From: Apostichopus japonicus
Lineage: Eukaryota; Echinodermata; Holothuroidea; Aspidochirotida; Stichopodidae
Direction: 5' to 3'
Assembly (NCBI RefSeq): GCF_037975245.1
Contig: NC_092569.1
Span: 5,758,501-5,822,500 of the forward strand
Length of the DNA stretch: 64,000 nucleotides
A program made the translations under genes and the position numbers. The notes under the pieces were generated by a model, which ran no database searches, was not told the origin of the DNA, and saw only the letters and a list, made by a program, of their open reading frames with translations. The first letter of the stretch is position 1, and each line of letters opens with the position of its first letter. Shown here in pieces: positions 1 to 12,300 of this stretch.

Positions 1-520
1 GCAGCGGCGGCAGTGCGATGTTAGTAGTAATTATAATTATAATTAAATAATTAATTTATTAACAAGTTAATGAAAGAAACAGAAGCAAATTAAAATTATT
101 GAGGGAGGTTTTATACCTTATCTTACACCTACGTATTTGAACATGAAAACATTGTCAGTTGAGAATATAATGCATTTATTACAGCATCCAATATGTAATT
201 TCTTGAAAATTGTGATACACGAGGGTAAACAATTTTTTCTCGGGTACCCGACGGGTAACGGCCCTCGGGTACCCGGTTCCCGATTTTTGGACCCGTGTAA
301 ACACTAGTATAATTACACATATGGTGGCTCCCAAACCAACAGAGGGCGCTGTTGCATTAGGACTTTCATACCTAGTACCATGAACGTTGACAATTAAGCT
401 GCTTAAATAGTGCCGTCAGCATGGAATCACCAGCAGTAGTAGCATGTCGGTATCAGAAGGTAATCCCTAGAAATATATATTCAATATGTATTTAATATAT
501 ATTCAAAATATATATTCAAT
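1..520. other. No gene seen; degraded repeat
   Basis: Contains repeated GGGTACCCG-type words around 238-275 (CTCGGGTACCCGACGGGTAA), probably an old transposon fragment. It ends in TATATATTCAA-type AT-rich sequence just before the SINE. Confidence 0.5.
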
Positions 521-701
521 CATAAGGTCCCGAGCTCCAGTCACTCAAAGATTAATGTATGTTGTCCAGTTACAGTTGTTGACAAGTGACAATTCATCAT
601 CATGGACGTTAAATATGAATCTGAGAGACTGACTTCGGTCAGCTTGCGGATTTGATAAGCCAATGATGGCTTCTTCCCGAGTTCCTGCTTGCAGGAGGAC
701 T
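521..701 (+). mobile_element. tRNA-derived SINE, 5'-truncated copy
   Basis: About 180 bp closely matches the element at 53994-54214 in reverse orientation. Shared blocks include the tRNA 3' part (CATAAGGTCCC), ATTAATGTATGT, GACGTTAAATATGAATC, CTTCGGTCAGCTTGCGG and GTTCCTGCTTGCAGGAGGA. The A box half is missing. It ends in an A-rich tail (TAAAAAAAAT), as expected for a retroposed element. Confidence 0.75.
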
Positions 702-3550
702 AAAAAAAATACATATGTTACAAACTTTTGCGTAGTTAGTGATGAGGTCAAGTCAAACAGAATGTTTTTAACTAGTGTTCGTTCGATTATTCTTACACAG
801 AAAATACTGATTACCGATTATTTTTTTCATAATCGGCCGATTTTGATTCCGATTATTTGAAAAAGAGAAAATATCCCGTTTATACAAAATCGCCAATAAA
901 GTATGTGATAGAAACAATTATTGTTGTGATTTTCCTCTATTTTCTTTTTGCTTTAATTGTAAAAAAAAAGGCTCTTATGTATCCTTTCGTATGTACCAAA
1001 TCACCTCTGGAGTTTTTAAAATTTTCCAAACTACAAAAATTTGACATCCTACCTAGTAGGCACTGTGCTAAGCGAATGGCCTAACCACCTCAACGTGTAT
1101 GTCACCTGTTAATGGCTTGAAATGGGCTAAGAATAGTTACTCAAAATATCCATCTCAAAAAGTATCACAGACAAACCATCCATCTTCAATCTTTGACAAA
1201 GTGAAAATTTTAATTACATATTTCTTGCATTCCAACATTATTTTGTACTTATTTTCAGTATTATTCCATTTATGAACAAATAGAAATGTTACGAACTTGA
1301 AGTTAAACATCCTTATTCGTTACCTATTTAACTCCATTCAAGTTCAATTAGAAAATGTAAGCTTAGGCCAATCAAACTGAAAAGCAAATTGTACCATAGT
1401 AACTTGTTTATAATTACTGTAGAATGTTACCAGATTGATGTAAAGAAATCAAAACAACTTAAAACTACTCCAATATTGTTTTTTCACATGAAAAATTCGC
1501 ATTTACTTGAGCATAATTGATTTGGGCAAAATTGTAGACGGTATTCCGAAACCTGTTTACTATGTAACAACCTAGTGTTAGGCTTAATGTGACGGCTATG
1601 GATTCGAGGCATATCAGCATTTCTGCCGAAATTAAATTATTTTTGAGGGCATTGCGGCAAACATCGAAGGGTTTAAAAAATGGAGAAAAGAGGGTTCATG
1701 GTAAAAGGGAGGTGATGGGCAGGGAAGTATGGCCCTTTGCAAATTGTGAGAAAAAGAAACATTGAGTTACAAATTAGTGCATCAAATACTGCACTACGGA
1801 GCATGTCATGCCTAAATATAACCCATACTCCGCTAGTCAATATAGGCCTCACATATCCAGCACATTCGTTAATTCGCGAAATTGGTATTTTTACCGTGCT
1901 TACTGTGCCAAGAAACATTGAAGTCACTAACCACGAGGGAAGCAAAATTGGCGACCCTGGCAGCCTAATATGATGAAATAACATTGTGAAAGACGTATAG
2001 AGGGTGTCTTTATTTTAATGTTTTGTAGTAAAAGAACAAACCTAATACATCAGTCGATATTTTCACCTTCCATGTTTTTCAAATCTCAGATCAAGATTGT
2101 GGTAAACATAGAGCTAAGTTCTGACTACTGTGTCATTAAACAGTTTAATTCCAATTTGTTACACACCTCAAATTTACATGTGATGTTTAATACATGTGTA
2201 TACACTTTAGTTTGAAAAACCTTTGGAAGTTGAGATGCTTAATTTTCTCCTTACACTTTCAATTTTAGTAGGCTAAATGGACAGATCATATTTTTCACAT
2301 ACCATGTCTTTCCTGTAATGGGCTGCAATTGTTCAGGCTTGAAGCCAAACCTACCACCGAATCAACAGTTAGAGCCATATGCTTAAGATATGTTTACTGC
2401 GACAACTGCATGCAGAGAAAGATGCACGCAATGCTAGATACAATTGTCCATGATGAAATGAGGAAAAAGTTACAAACATGTATTGAGAAACACACATGTA
2501 TATTGAAGGAGCACATTTCACTCTATCTTGAGAATGAATGACTTCTTCTCATTTCAAGGACACTTATCGAATTGTAAGATACAGAGAGGAAGAGCCCTCT
2601 ACTACTTTGCACACTATTCATCATTTCATCCGTCACGGCGAATGATATATTTCCTGCAGGCGTCTCCGAGAAGTCAACGTAATTGTCTACCACTGCCACC
2701 AGTAGATTAAATCCGACAACAATGATGAATCAAATGAGCTTAAAAATAAATAAATAAATAAATTAAATGGTTTACCCACTGAGCAAAATCCGATCACTCC
2801 GACCCCGTCTCGAGTGTGGTATATAGCTGCGACCTCACCAAGTCAACCACCGTCAAGGAGAGACAGTCAATCCTAGAAATAAAAATAAAAATGAAAATCA
2901 GTCTCAATTTGTGAGTGTATACTGCATGCACGCACACAAAAAGACTGCAGATTAAGTTTAATTTACCCATGCGTGCATCCCATAGTTTCAACGTCGTCGC
3001 AGTGCCAGATCAACAGAACAGAAGTACAATATTACTTATTTCCATAGCGGGTAATCTATTTCTTCCTTTCAAACGTTTAGCCATCAAGGCTGACTAGAAT
3101 TCAAAAGCCAAGAAACCAGTCATCAAATTGGATTACTATAAGCAATGTCAAATGTCTTTTGAAAAAAAAAATTCTTTTGAAATTTCATTTAGACATGATG
3201 TTAAAGCATCATACAGGGAGGACATTACCAATTGACATTTACGTTTCTGGTGAAGAAATTCTGCGGCGTTCAACTTTGAGTTTTATTGATCTCGGAAAAT
3301 AGTTACCTGACTAATGTAAAAAAAACCTGATATAAACTATATATATTATTTGCCCCCTTCAAGCCCTGTTATGTACAACACATGTTATGCTACATACTGT
3401 ATAGAATATATTAAATCATATTGTATGACAATGTAAAATTTATGTAAACCAAGTAGGCATAGAAATGCACTGTAAAGGATATTGACATCAAATACTTAAA
3501 ACTTCTATCCACCAGAGAGCATCTTTTTAAACAAAGTCTTGAGATACTTT
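702..3550. other. No gene seen
   Basis: AT-rich intergenic DNA. It has a short (TAAA)n run near 2748-2764. Open frames of 60-103 codons on both strands lack recognisable domains or consistent codon use. Confidence 0.5.
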
Positions 3551-3669
3551 GCAAGAGGGAAGAGGATAGGGGGAGGGGCCAAGGGTAAGAGATGAGGGGA
3601 CAAGGGGAGGGGATGAGGGGAGGGGATGAGGGGAGGAGATGAGGGGAGGAGATAAGGGAAGGGGACAAG
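3551..3669 (+). repeat. G-rich polypurine minisatellite
   Basis: Roughly 120 bases of pure or nearly pure purine, built of GGGGAGGGGATGAG and GGGGAGGAGATGAG units. Regular runs of three to four G on the plus strand could form G-quadruplexes. Confidence 0.85.
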
Positions 3670-6600
3670 GATGTTCTGAAAGGTGTTGAGATGAATCAAC
3701 ACTCTTATAATGCCTGCATGGAGTGATCCCAGAGGACCATCATCATTTTTTGTTTTTTTGTCAACCAGTCATCTGTTAATATACAGTAGTATCAAAGGCA
3801 AAGAAATGAACTTTATCACTGACCAGCATTTGGGTGGGCGGATTTAACACCTAGAACACAATCAAATTCAGCACAATACTCGAGGTAAATAGAGAGGCCT
3901 ATAGTAGGCATAAAGATATGCACACATTGCCTGCTGAACTTATCACAGATCGCAATTTTTTTTGGCAATATCGGTACCAAACTAAACTACACTAGCTGCT
4001 TACATTTCATTCATTTCCATGAAATCTTACTCCAAGTAAAACATTCCATTAATTCACTAACGTTGCAAAAACCGAACTTACCGCACATTTCTTTGTAAGA
4101 CGAGAGCCTTTTTGCATGTTAATATACCACTGTTGCCTCAAGCTACAGTAACTTTAAGCTATAACCTATTTCACTGCTTTTCGTACATGTACAATCAGTG
4201 CAAAACGCAGCCTACGCAAAATAACCTAACATGTGAAACCACTGTAGAATAGCTAGCCTATATGCTTACATGTAACTAAATGTGAGGAGGCCTAGATGCT
4301 ACACTGCACTGATTCCGAACACCAAGCATTTGTCTTCGAAATAAAGACTTGACAGGCGATCTAACGCCAAGACAACATGGAACTTTGACGACAGCAAAAT
4401 CTAATAAATTTGAAAATAGACGTAACGTTAGACATGCTTGTAGCGTTATACTTTGCTATAACAATATTTATAGGACCCTAGGGATACAACAAGACCACTT
4501 AATCTTTTGTTATGCACCAGCATTGAGTAGTTGGTTGCAGACTTGTACCCTTATAAATATGCATGATTGATTTGATAACGTTACCAGTGAAACACTGAAT
4601 ATTCATAGGATACATCTTACAATTTATCCAATCAAGTGAGAGTTCACATGAACAATGACGGCTTCCACAGAGAATAATGCGAGTTGTACTAGAGGGGCCT
4701 ACTGAAAATTAGTAACACTACCGTCTGAACTTTTTCCGTTTGTCTCCTGGGAGTTTATTCTGTGGTGGGGAACAGCACTTTAAGTGACCCACAAAAAAAA
4801 AAAAAAAAACATTTTAGAGCAATATGTCCCAAAAACTGCCAAAAAAAAGGAAGCCTTCCTGGATGGTTACCCACTGTCAAAATAAGCCACTTTTAGTTTT
4901 CATGATATACTACATCTATCTTTAGAAACTCTCATAGGTTATTATGAATCCGTTTGGACCCCGGAAAGAAAACACTGACCACAGAGGGTATCCTGTCAGG
5001 TACAGTACAACAATATCACAATTCATCGCAATTCGTAGTTTTGTGATAAGTATGACCGGTTTTGTCAAAGTCAGCGACTCTCTAAGTAAGTTTCCACCAG
5101 GAATAAGTCAGTGTTTATAGTTAACATACGTAACACCTTTAAGTGACACCTTTTGAGAATCCATCAATTTCGTTTAAATTGTAAAATAGTGATAATGCAA
5201 CCATTTCATCATATACAAACACATTGATGATGATAGATCTTTGCATGTGATTCTGCATAGTATGCTATATCTGCATAAGGTACTGTATAAATTAAAATTA
5301 TTTCCTACTCCTGCGTCATTTTTGGCAGGTTGCTTTTGCTTGTTACTTTTGCGTAACAGATTCTGCTTGAATGTCTGAACGAAGCTATGCAATGTGTAAC
5401 AGTGGCATCATGACAGTCACAAATAGGACCATTAATTTATGAAATATCCTTCCCCCCGGACCTCCGCACCCCACCTCCCCCACATACACCTCTAAAAAAA
5501 ATACGGTATTACGGTATTACAGTACTGGCATTAAACTCCCTCAACCTAACCGCCATTTCTATTGAATTTTCTGGGATATGCAAACCTCATACAAAAGAAT
5601 GCAACCCCTGCAAAGGAATCATACAACTAACTAATAAACCAAAAATTAAATATAAAATAAATATAGATTTAGAAGTTAGTTAATGAAAGTCAATAGAGCT
5701 ATTATCTTAGTGTTACTCCTCCAACAGCCTACACACTATACTACTACACCACACAAAGTTAAACTGTAGTACTTTATATTGCATGTACACCCTCTACCTT
5801 TGCAAACAAGATTCCATATATTAAATTCTTTAAGAAGGTATTCGTCGTTAAAACTCCTACTACTGTACTGCCTTTTATAAGTACTAAAAAATGTGAAATT
5901 TCCATTTTAAACAGACTGTAAAAAAACAGTAAATTCTGTAAAGACAAAAGTAACAATCAGCTCTCACATTGCTCTTAAATATTCTACTTGTATGCCACCC
6001 AATAATGCTGTATGCTGGAAGGAAGAAACTATTTGTTTCAGTCTCTGGAGCAAACCACAATGTTGGGAAATCCAAATTATTGTGGGTCCTCACATCCCAA
6101 CTCCTGATGTCCAATCCTTTGGCAAACACCCAAATTTGAAGGAATTCTACTCTATAACTTTGAGTGTGAAGCTATTTATGCAAAAGATGGGTTTTAAAAC
6201 TTATTATTTTTTACTTGTTAACAAACTTCGAGAATGCAATAAGATTTTGTAGCAAAAAATTCATTTCCAGATTGGAGAAGAAATTCAACACTGGTTCAAA
6301 TTCTTATTCTGTCCAGTTGTCTTATTGCCAAATTCTTGTCTCTTCTTCAATTTTGTCATCCCTGTCGGCTAACGAGCGGCGAATAAATTTCGTAACGCAT
6401 AAAAAGACGTACCAACTTCAAAACAATTTCACAACTTTTGTTCTAACGAAGAAATTGCAAGTTGCCGAAATGATGAAGATAGGAGATTAAAAAAAAAAAA
6501 ACAATGTTTATTCCAACAGTGTTTAATTCAAAAGGCAGCCCATTAAACTCATGATATTTAACCGAATAGTTAATTTCCATAGTTGAAATTACACTAACCT

Positions 6601-8447
6601 GTAGCCCAATATAAAATCCCAAAGACACTGCATTACTCCCAACAGCTGCCACATGAGCAGCAGCAGCGTAGTACGTAACTATATATCACACCTGTAAAAG
6701 ATTCTTACAAACAACTCCCCAAGCAGTACTACTACACTGCTCTCTCCCATGTACTTCACTCACAGTCCTCATTAATCAGTCCAGCACTAATTTCACTTTT
6801 TATCTACTATCCAATATTAAAACCACTTTCTTTCCTTTCCAACGAAGCCCTCACGTACATCTCTGATATGCACTCACACAGACACACACACACACAGGGC
6901 AAGCAGCCTTATCCACACTCACTCACTAACTCACACACACATGCACCGAGTTCCTGTGCACTCCGCACGTACCACCATTAAAGTCGACAACAACTCCATC
7001 GCACATACTTTATGAATTTCGGAAAAGTAACACTTCTGTGAGGAATCTTCGTAGGCTGAAAAGAACTCGTGGACTACGTACCCTCAGAAATCTCTGCTCC
7101 ACTCCACAGATGTTTTGACAAGTCCTCCTGCACGAAATATTCCGTCAGGCTTTTTCTACACGAATGGAAGTTGATTCAGTGGTGACAGAGTACAAAAAAT
7201 CTCATCGTTTAGGATGAATTACAAACTTTTTTTTCTCGTCACAAACCAAGTGGATTCATCCTGCCATTGAAGTTGCAAACAAGTTGAAAGAACTGAAGAA
7301 ACAGTGAGATACTTCTAGTACATAGAAAACACAGGTTTGATTATGCAGAGCATTTCATTTCGAAAGCAGAAGCCAAAAAAAAGAGAGAGAGAGAAAAAAA
7401 GCCATCAGTTGAGTGTGCTGCAGTACACGCGTTACACCACAGCAGATAAAGTAATAACGAAATTGGACTGGACTATTTGCAACGCAGGGAAATTTCCCCG
7501 CTGTCGAGAGTTGGGAATTAATTTATTTGAAAATCTGATACGTAATTCAATTCTCTTTTTTGTTTACGCTTTATGAATATTAAGATAAATATTTAGAATT
7601 TTCGGGGAAAAAAATAGGGGAATTCTAGGAATGAACAGTTGAGAGTTTTGTAAAAGTTAAACATCAAGAATGCAAGAGACAGAGAGGAAACTTTTGCTGG
7701 CATTAAAATAGTCATTTCGAGAAGGAGACTCACTGCCAACGAGCCACTTTACCTCAATGTACATGAAACAATAGCATGGAGAATGATCTAATAAATTATA
7801 CAATCAGAGAAATATGATTTAAAAAGCAACTTAGATCAATATCTCCAGGGTCCTACATTGAAACAGACGGCACTTGATTTCATTTCTGTCTTTGCAGAAG
7901 GAGTCTGAAGTTTGATGACAGTGTTTATATACTGTACTTCTTGTCCATTACAGGATTTTTAGATGTTTAAAATCTGGATGAAGTAATTTCTGACATAAAT
8001 GATCTAAGAAAGTGAAAGAGGATTCTTTCCCCTCTCTCCTTTGAAGGAGTTTAAAACTGCATTCCAACGTCCTGAAATCATCCATAAGGGTTAACCATGT
8101 ACATACTGTAGATATAGTTAAATGACAGTAGGCTGAAATTCATTTAAGTTACATTATCATCTCCAAAACAAATAGAGAGAGAGAATGTAATGTCATTATG
8201 TCTTAAAAAATATCCCCATACAGTGGACACTGTTCCCATACAGAGGACACAGAGTCCGCTGCCCACTATAAAATAAAATTAAGTTTGCCATGCTTATGTC
8301 AATAGTGTAAAGTCCATCACACTATGCTGATACTCATCCAAACTACACAAGGTTATTATTTTTTATATGACCAACTATTACAAAACAAAATACGGAGTTG
8401 CTTTCTAAGCATTCTCGAATACTGATCCATTCAAGACGATGTGGATT
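3670..8447. other. No gene seen
   Basis: AT-rich DNA with poly-A runs (4793, 6488), a C-rich patch at 5452-5490 and a short (AC)n at 6876-6897. Frames up to 91 codons are unconvincing. Confidence 0.5.
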
Positions 8448-8451
8448 GTAA

Positions 8452-8811
8452 AGGGTGTGAAGACTCGCGCAAAAAGAAACGTCTAATGCCGGTAATCTGA
8501 CCTAGTTTTGAATGAGGTGTTACAGAAGTGTTATACACCACCATCAATCCCAGAAAATACACACACAGCTTGCTACCGTCGGTAATTAGACACTAGTGTA
8601 CAGTCAGTACATACAGCTGCGGTCAATACCCACAGCACAATGTACAAACGATACAGCGATGGACATCTCAGGTCCAGCTATAGATAACAAGATATCACGT
8701 TTCATTACTGTATGCACTTTGTAGCTACACAAACAAAACGTCACTTGAAAGCAACAGAAAGTTAACTTTTTCAGATGGCCGCACAAGGTTTGGGGCGAGT
8801 CTTCAATGCCT
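8452..8811 (+). mobile_element. MITE with TTAA target, copy 1
   Basis: About 360 bp, with ends that are inverted repeats: left AAGGGTGTGAAGACTCGCGC, right GCGAGTCTTCAATGCCTT. The right flank is TTAA and the left GTAA. The body (CCGGTAATCTGACCTAGTTT, CCCAGAAAATACACACACAG) matches copies at 19.2 and 47.8 kb. There is no coding capacity. The TTAA target suggests a piggyBac-type source, which is an inference. Confidence 0.75.
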
Positions 8812-8879
8812 TTAATTTTGCTAGTTTGCGCTTCGAGCTAATGTAACAAATCGACACTAACCAACTCAACCATACAGCA

Positions 8880-9062
8880 ATGGCAAACAGCAATGCAGAA
8901 ATCTTCCAAGAACAAAACAACTTGCTGGTACCCGACGAAGCAATGTTCCAGTCACTTCTCATCATAAAGTACATCCTAAGAGTAATTGATAAGAGGCTTG
9001 TACATCTGCAGCACAAACAACTAGAGGACACACAACACACTTTCCCCTTAGACACTAAATAG
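8880..9062 (+). other. Unidentified small open frame, 60 codons
   Basis: ATG in a good context (CAGCAATGG), encoding a hydrophilic-helical peptide MANSNAEIFQEQNN with a Leu/Ile-rich centre, stop TAG. It lies between the end of a MITE and a tRNA-like fragment. No family is recognised and no splice sites support it. Confidence 0.15.
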
Positions 9063-9100
9063 CATTTGACATTGACTAGGTCGATAGTTGTGTACAGTAA

Positions 9101-9334
9101 CTAAGGGCCGTATAGCTCAGTTGGTATGTACAGCGTTTGTATCCTATCATAGTCAAAACTATCTCTTTCCCAGTTTGCTTTACATAATTTCCCAGTCAGT
9201 TTTCCATTGTTCATGTACTTGTCAGCTACAAACAGCTCATGAATTTCTGACTTCACTTTTACTCCAAGTCTCGAAGCTGCAGGATTTGTACCGTCTGGAT
9301 CATCTGGCCGACCCATTGTAATATTTTCATACAT
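9101..9334 (-). other. Unidentified open frame, 77 codons, possible exon or relic
   Basis: The minus-strand frame starts MYENITMGRPDDPDGTNPAA and has mixed, non-repetitive composition with many D, E, K and G residues, more protein-like than the surrounding frames. A possible acceptor (GGCTGACAG) precedes it and the frame stays open to that point. Its last codons overlap a tRNA-like head. I do not recognise the family. It could be the last exon of a lost gene, a transposon relic or chance. Confidence 0.25.
9106..9150 (+). mobile_element. tRNA-like head fragment (A box)
   Basis: The sequence GGGCCGTATAGCTCAGTTGG resembles the 5' half of a tRNA with an A box. No B box follows, so it is a truncated SINE or tRNA fragment rather than a functional tRNA gene. 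It overlaps, antisense, the end of an unexplained open frame. Confidence 0.4.
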
Positions 9335-12300
9335 GTATTTGGGGTGCCTGTCAGCCTAATAGGGTTCTTCCAGCCACCACTAAAATCAACAGAGGGTACT
9401 GAAATATGTTAGTGATCAGAGCAGTATATAGAGAGAGTTCGGCCAACTGGGTAACGATTTCTGACTGGCCGAGAGATTTCAGCACTCAGTGGCCGTCATT
9501 TTAGTTCCTTTTAGAACGTATCTGCATTAAAGTAAAGGAGCAGATGACACTGACTTTGTACACAAACTTTATTGGCTACTGCTGTCAAGAAATTGACTGA
9601 TATTTTTAATAAATTTATGCTTCAAAATGGTGAATATGCCAGCAACAGGTCTGAAAATAGTTTCTGAGAGTTTGGCTTCCCAAGTGACAAGAACAGAAAG
9701 GACATTTTGGAGGCAAATTGGGAAGGAGCAGGATGGAGATCAAGAGGAACAGCAATAACATTAGGATTAACTTAGGTCTATACATAGTACACATTGTGAC
9801 TGGTGAGGTAAAGGCCTAACTCAACTTAGGCCTACAGTATATCCTCATAACTTGGCCCTTAACAGGACGGAAGTAATATGTGAACATTGCAACATGCTCA
9901 ACTGTACACCAGACTGGTCAAACTAAATGAAGTGTGCTCGACTGGTAGCCATATTTCAGGAGAAACTATGTTACCATATTTTTGGTCCTAATTAGCATAG
10001 CTGGACAAATGTGCTGTTGTCGGTTCCATGTAGGCTTATTATACAGTAAATAAGATTGCCTGTATTACAGGGAATCGTATTGTCTACTGTAGGCTGTGTC
10101 AAAAAGAGTTGCTATGCCTAGAAGGAGTACTGTCATAGATCATAAACCTAGTGCTAATATAGGATAGCCCAACTTAAGCCTAACATTTACAAGGATAGGC
10201 TTTGTCTATTTCTGCAACAGAACTAGGACTAACAGTTAGTTCCCCTGTCTCATTTTCTGGCTTATGCCTAGGTTCTATTGCAGCATATTAAATACAAATG
10301 TATGATACAAGCAGAAATATTTCAGGATTCTAACATGGAAATTATTGCCCATCTTGGAAGTCTGCTTTAACTTTAGTTACAAATACCATATTTCTTTTGA
10401 TGAAAAGTGGGACACCACATTATTTTTTAGTTTAGTATAGTATTAGGTACAGTATAAGCAACATTAAAACTACCACTACCAGAAATTATATATCATTAAA
10501 TAGCTAGCCTATATTAATGTTAGTACTTGCTACTAATATATATTACACAGTGCTTCCTGCCAAGCTTGTGGTGCCTTTATTCGACCATCCATCATGCTTT
10601 TGTGAAATGATAAACTGTGTAGGCTAACACGCTTCCGAAAAGTTCTCATAAAGACACATGTACTACATGTCACTTTTTAGTTTATGTATCAAAAAAAAAA
10701 ATGGGTGATATATATGCAAGTGTGTTTGCATGCTGGTGTGTACTGCCACACAATCATGTTACTTTCATTGAGAGATCTGCATCCTGTACACATTACACAC
10801 ATTATGACCAATTAGACAGAGCCCTCTGTACAAACGCTGGACAGTCCAATTACCATATTAATGTGGTTCAACTTTTCTACACATCCACATTAAAACGTTA
10901 TAACTGCTTAGACCCATGGTCTAGAAAATGTTGTCTTGCAAATTGTTTGCAAATTGTATTATTTTGCGTCTCATTTGCAACCCTGAAAATGATGCCAAAT
11001 TTCATCTTTGTGAAAGTATGCAGAAATTATGCTTGAAAAACTTGACTTCAAGTGTGATACCAGAATATTCTAGCAAATTCAACTTGATAGTTCAATAGTC
11101 TTAGTCCTAACTTTATGCTATAGAGTCAAATAATGGTCACTAATACTCAAACTCCTTCTACTGTCACCCTCAAGGCATTGGTCTTCTAACATAAGATATT
11201 AATATATCTGATAATTGCATGTCAGTGGAAAATTCCCAATTCTCACTGTCTAGTCATAACTTGGGAAGATCAGAATCTATGCTATCAAAGTATGCTTTTG
11301 AGAACCTGTCAGTGATTTTCACAAACTAAAATATATAAAACTGATATACCTTGAATGAAATGTCCACCTGCTTTACACTGACTGAAATATACAGCAATGG
11401 CATAAAAATACTTTACTTAACTTAACCTAACAATACTCTCAATCAATGGCTCCAACAGTCAAATTGCTAGATATGCTATGCCAGTCACTGTAAATTGTAC
11501 AACAATCAAAATATTCCATGACCATTCTGGAACGATTGTCATATTCATCTGCATCGGCAATTATGGAACAATTAATGTGTTCCCGGGGAATAGGTCATCC
11601 AGTATGGCATAGTAAAATGCTATGCAAATAGCCAAGTTGCTATACAAGTAAAACGAGTAAGTACATACAGTAGCAGTTTTGGTTCACAGTAAACCTCAAG
11701 ATTTAGAGCCTTCAAATCTGCTACGTAAACAAAAATTGAGTTAGAAATAATGCCCTGGTATTTGTTTGTTTTTTGTAGTAGTCACAAACTGATCAAGACA
11801 GGTATTGCCTTTATTAAAGTAAATTACCATAGGGTACATAATCTTCGTTTTCACTTCATTCCACACTCCCTTTTAAATTGTTTTGAACTGGTAAACATCG
11901 GGGTTTCCCCTGGTATTTATTTTGTGAGGCGGCCATCTGTTTTCTTACAACTGCCTCGCAATAACAAATTTATAACTGTTTCAGACAACGAATCAAGAAT
12001 GTAATGATTACAATCCAACTTGTTTGAACCCATGCCATCATTTGACATTAAAACTTGGCTGTGAACACTAAATTATAGCAACAAATATAAGTTCTTTTGC
12101 CTACTTAACATAGCATTTTTATCTAATTTTATTGTTAGAATGATTGACATTAAGGAAGTTTAACAAACTTTCCGGGCGACCATTACCCCAGATTCCCCCC
12201 CACCCCCCCCAGTATGCAAACACCCTCCAGTTTCACAACCGGTTACCACCTCTCACAGGAGAAATCCCAGGGGAAACCCTCTACATGTGTATACTTGTAA

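Noticed and set aside
8604-8786. Short minus-strand frames shared by 8.6, 19.4 and 47.7 kb as a conserved gene family
   Set aside because: The similarity comes from the TTAA-flanked MITE; the frames differ in length and are broken among copies.
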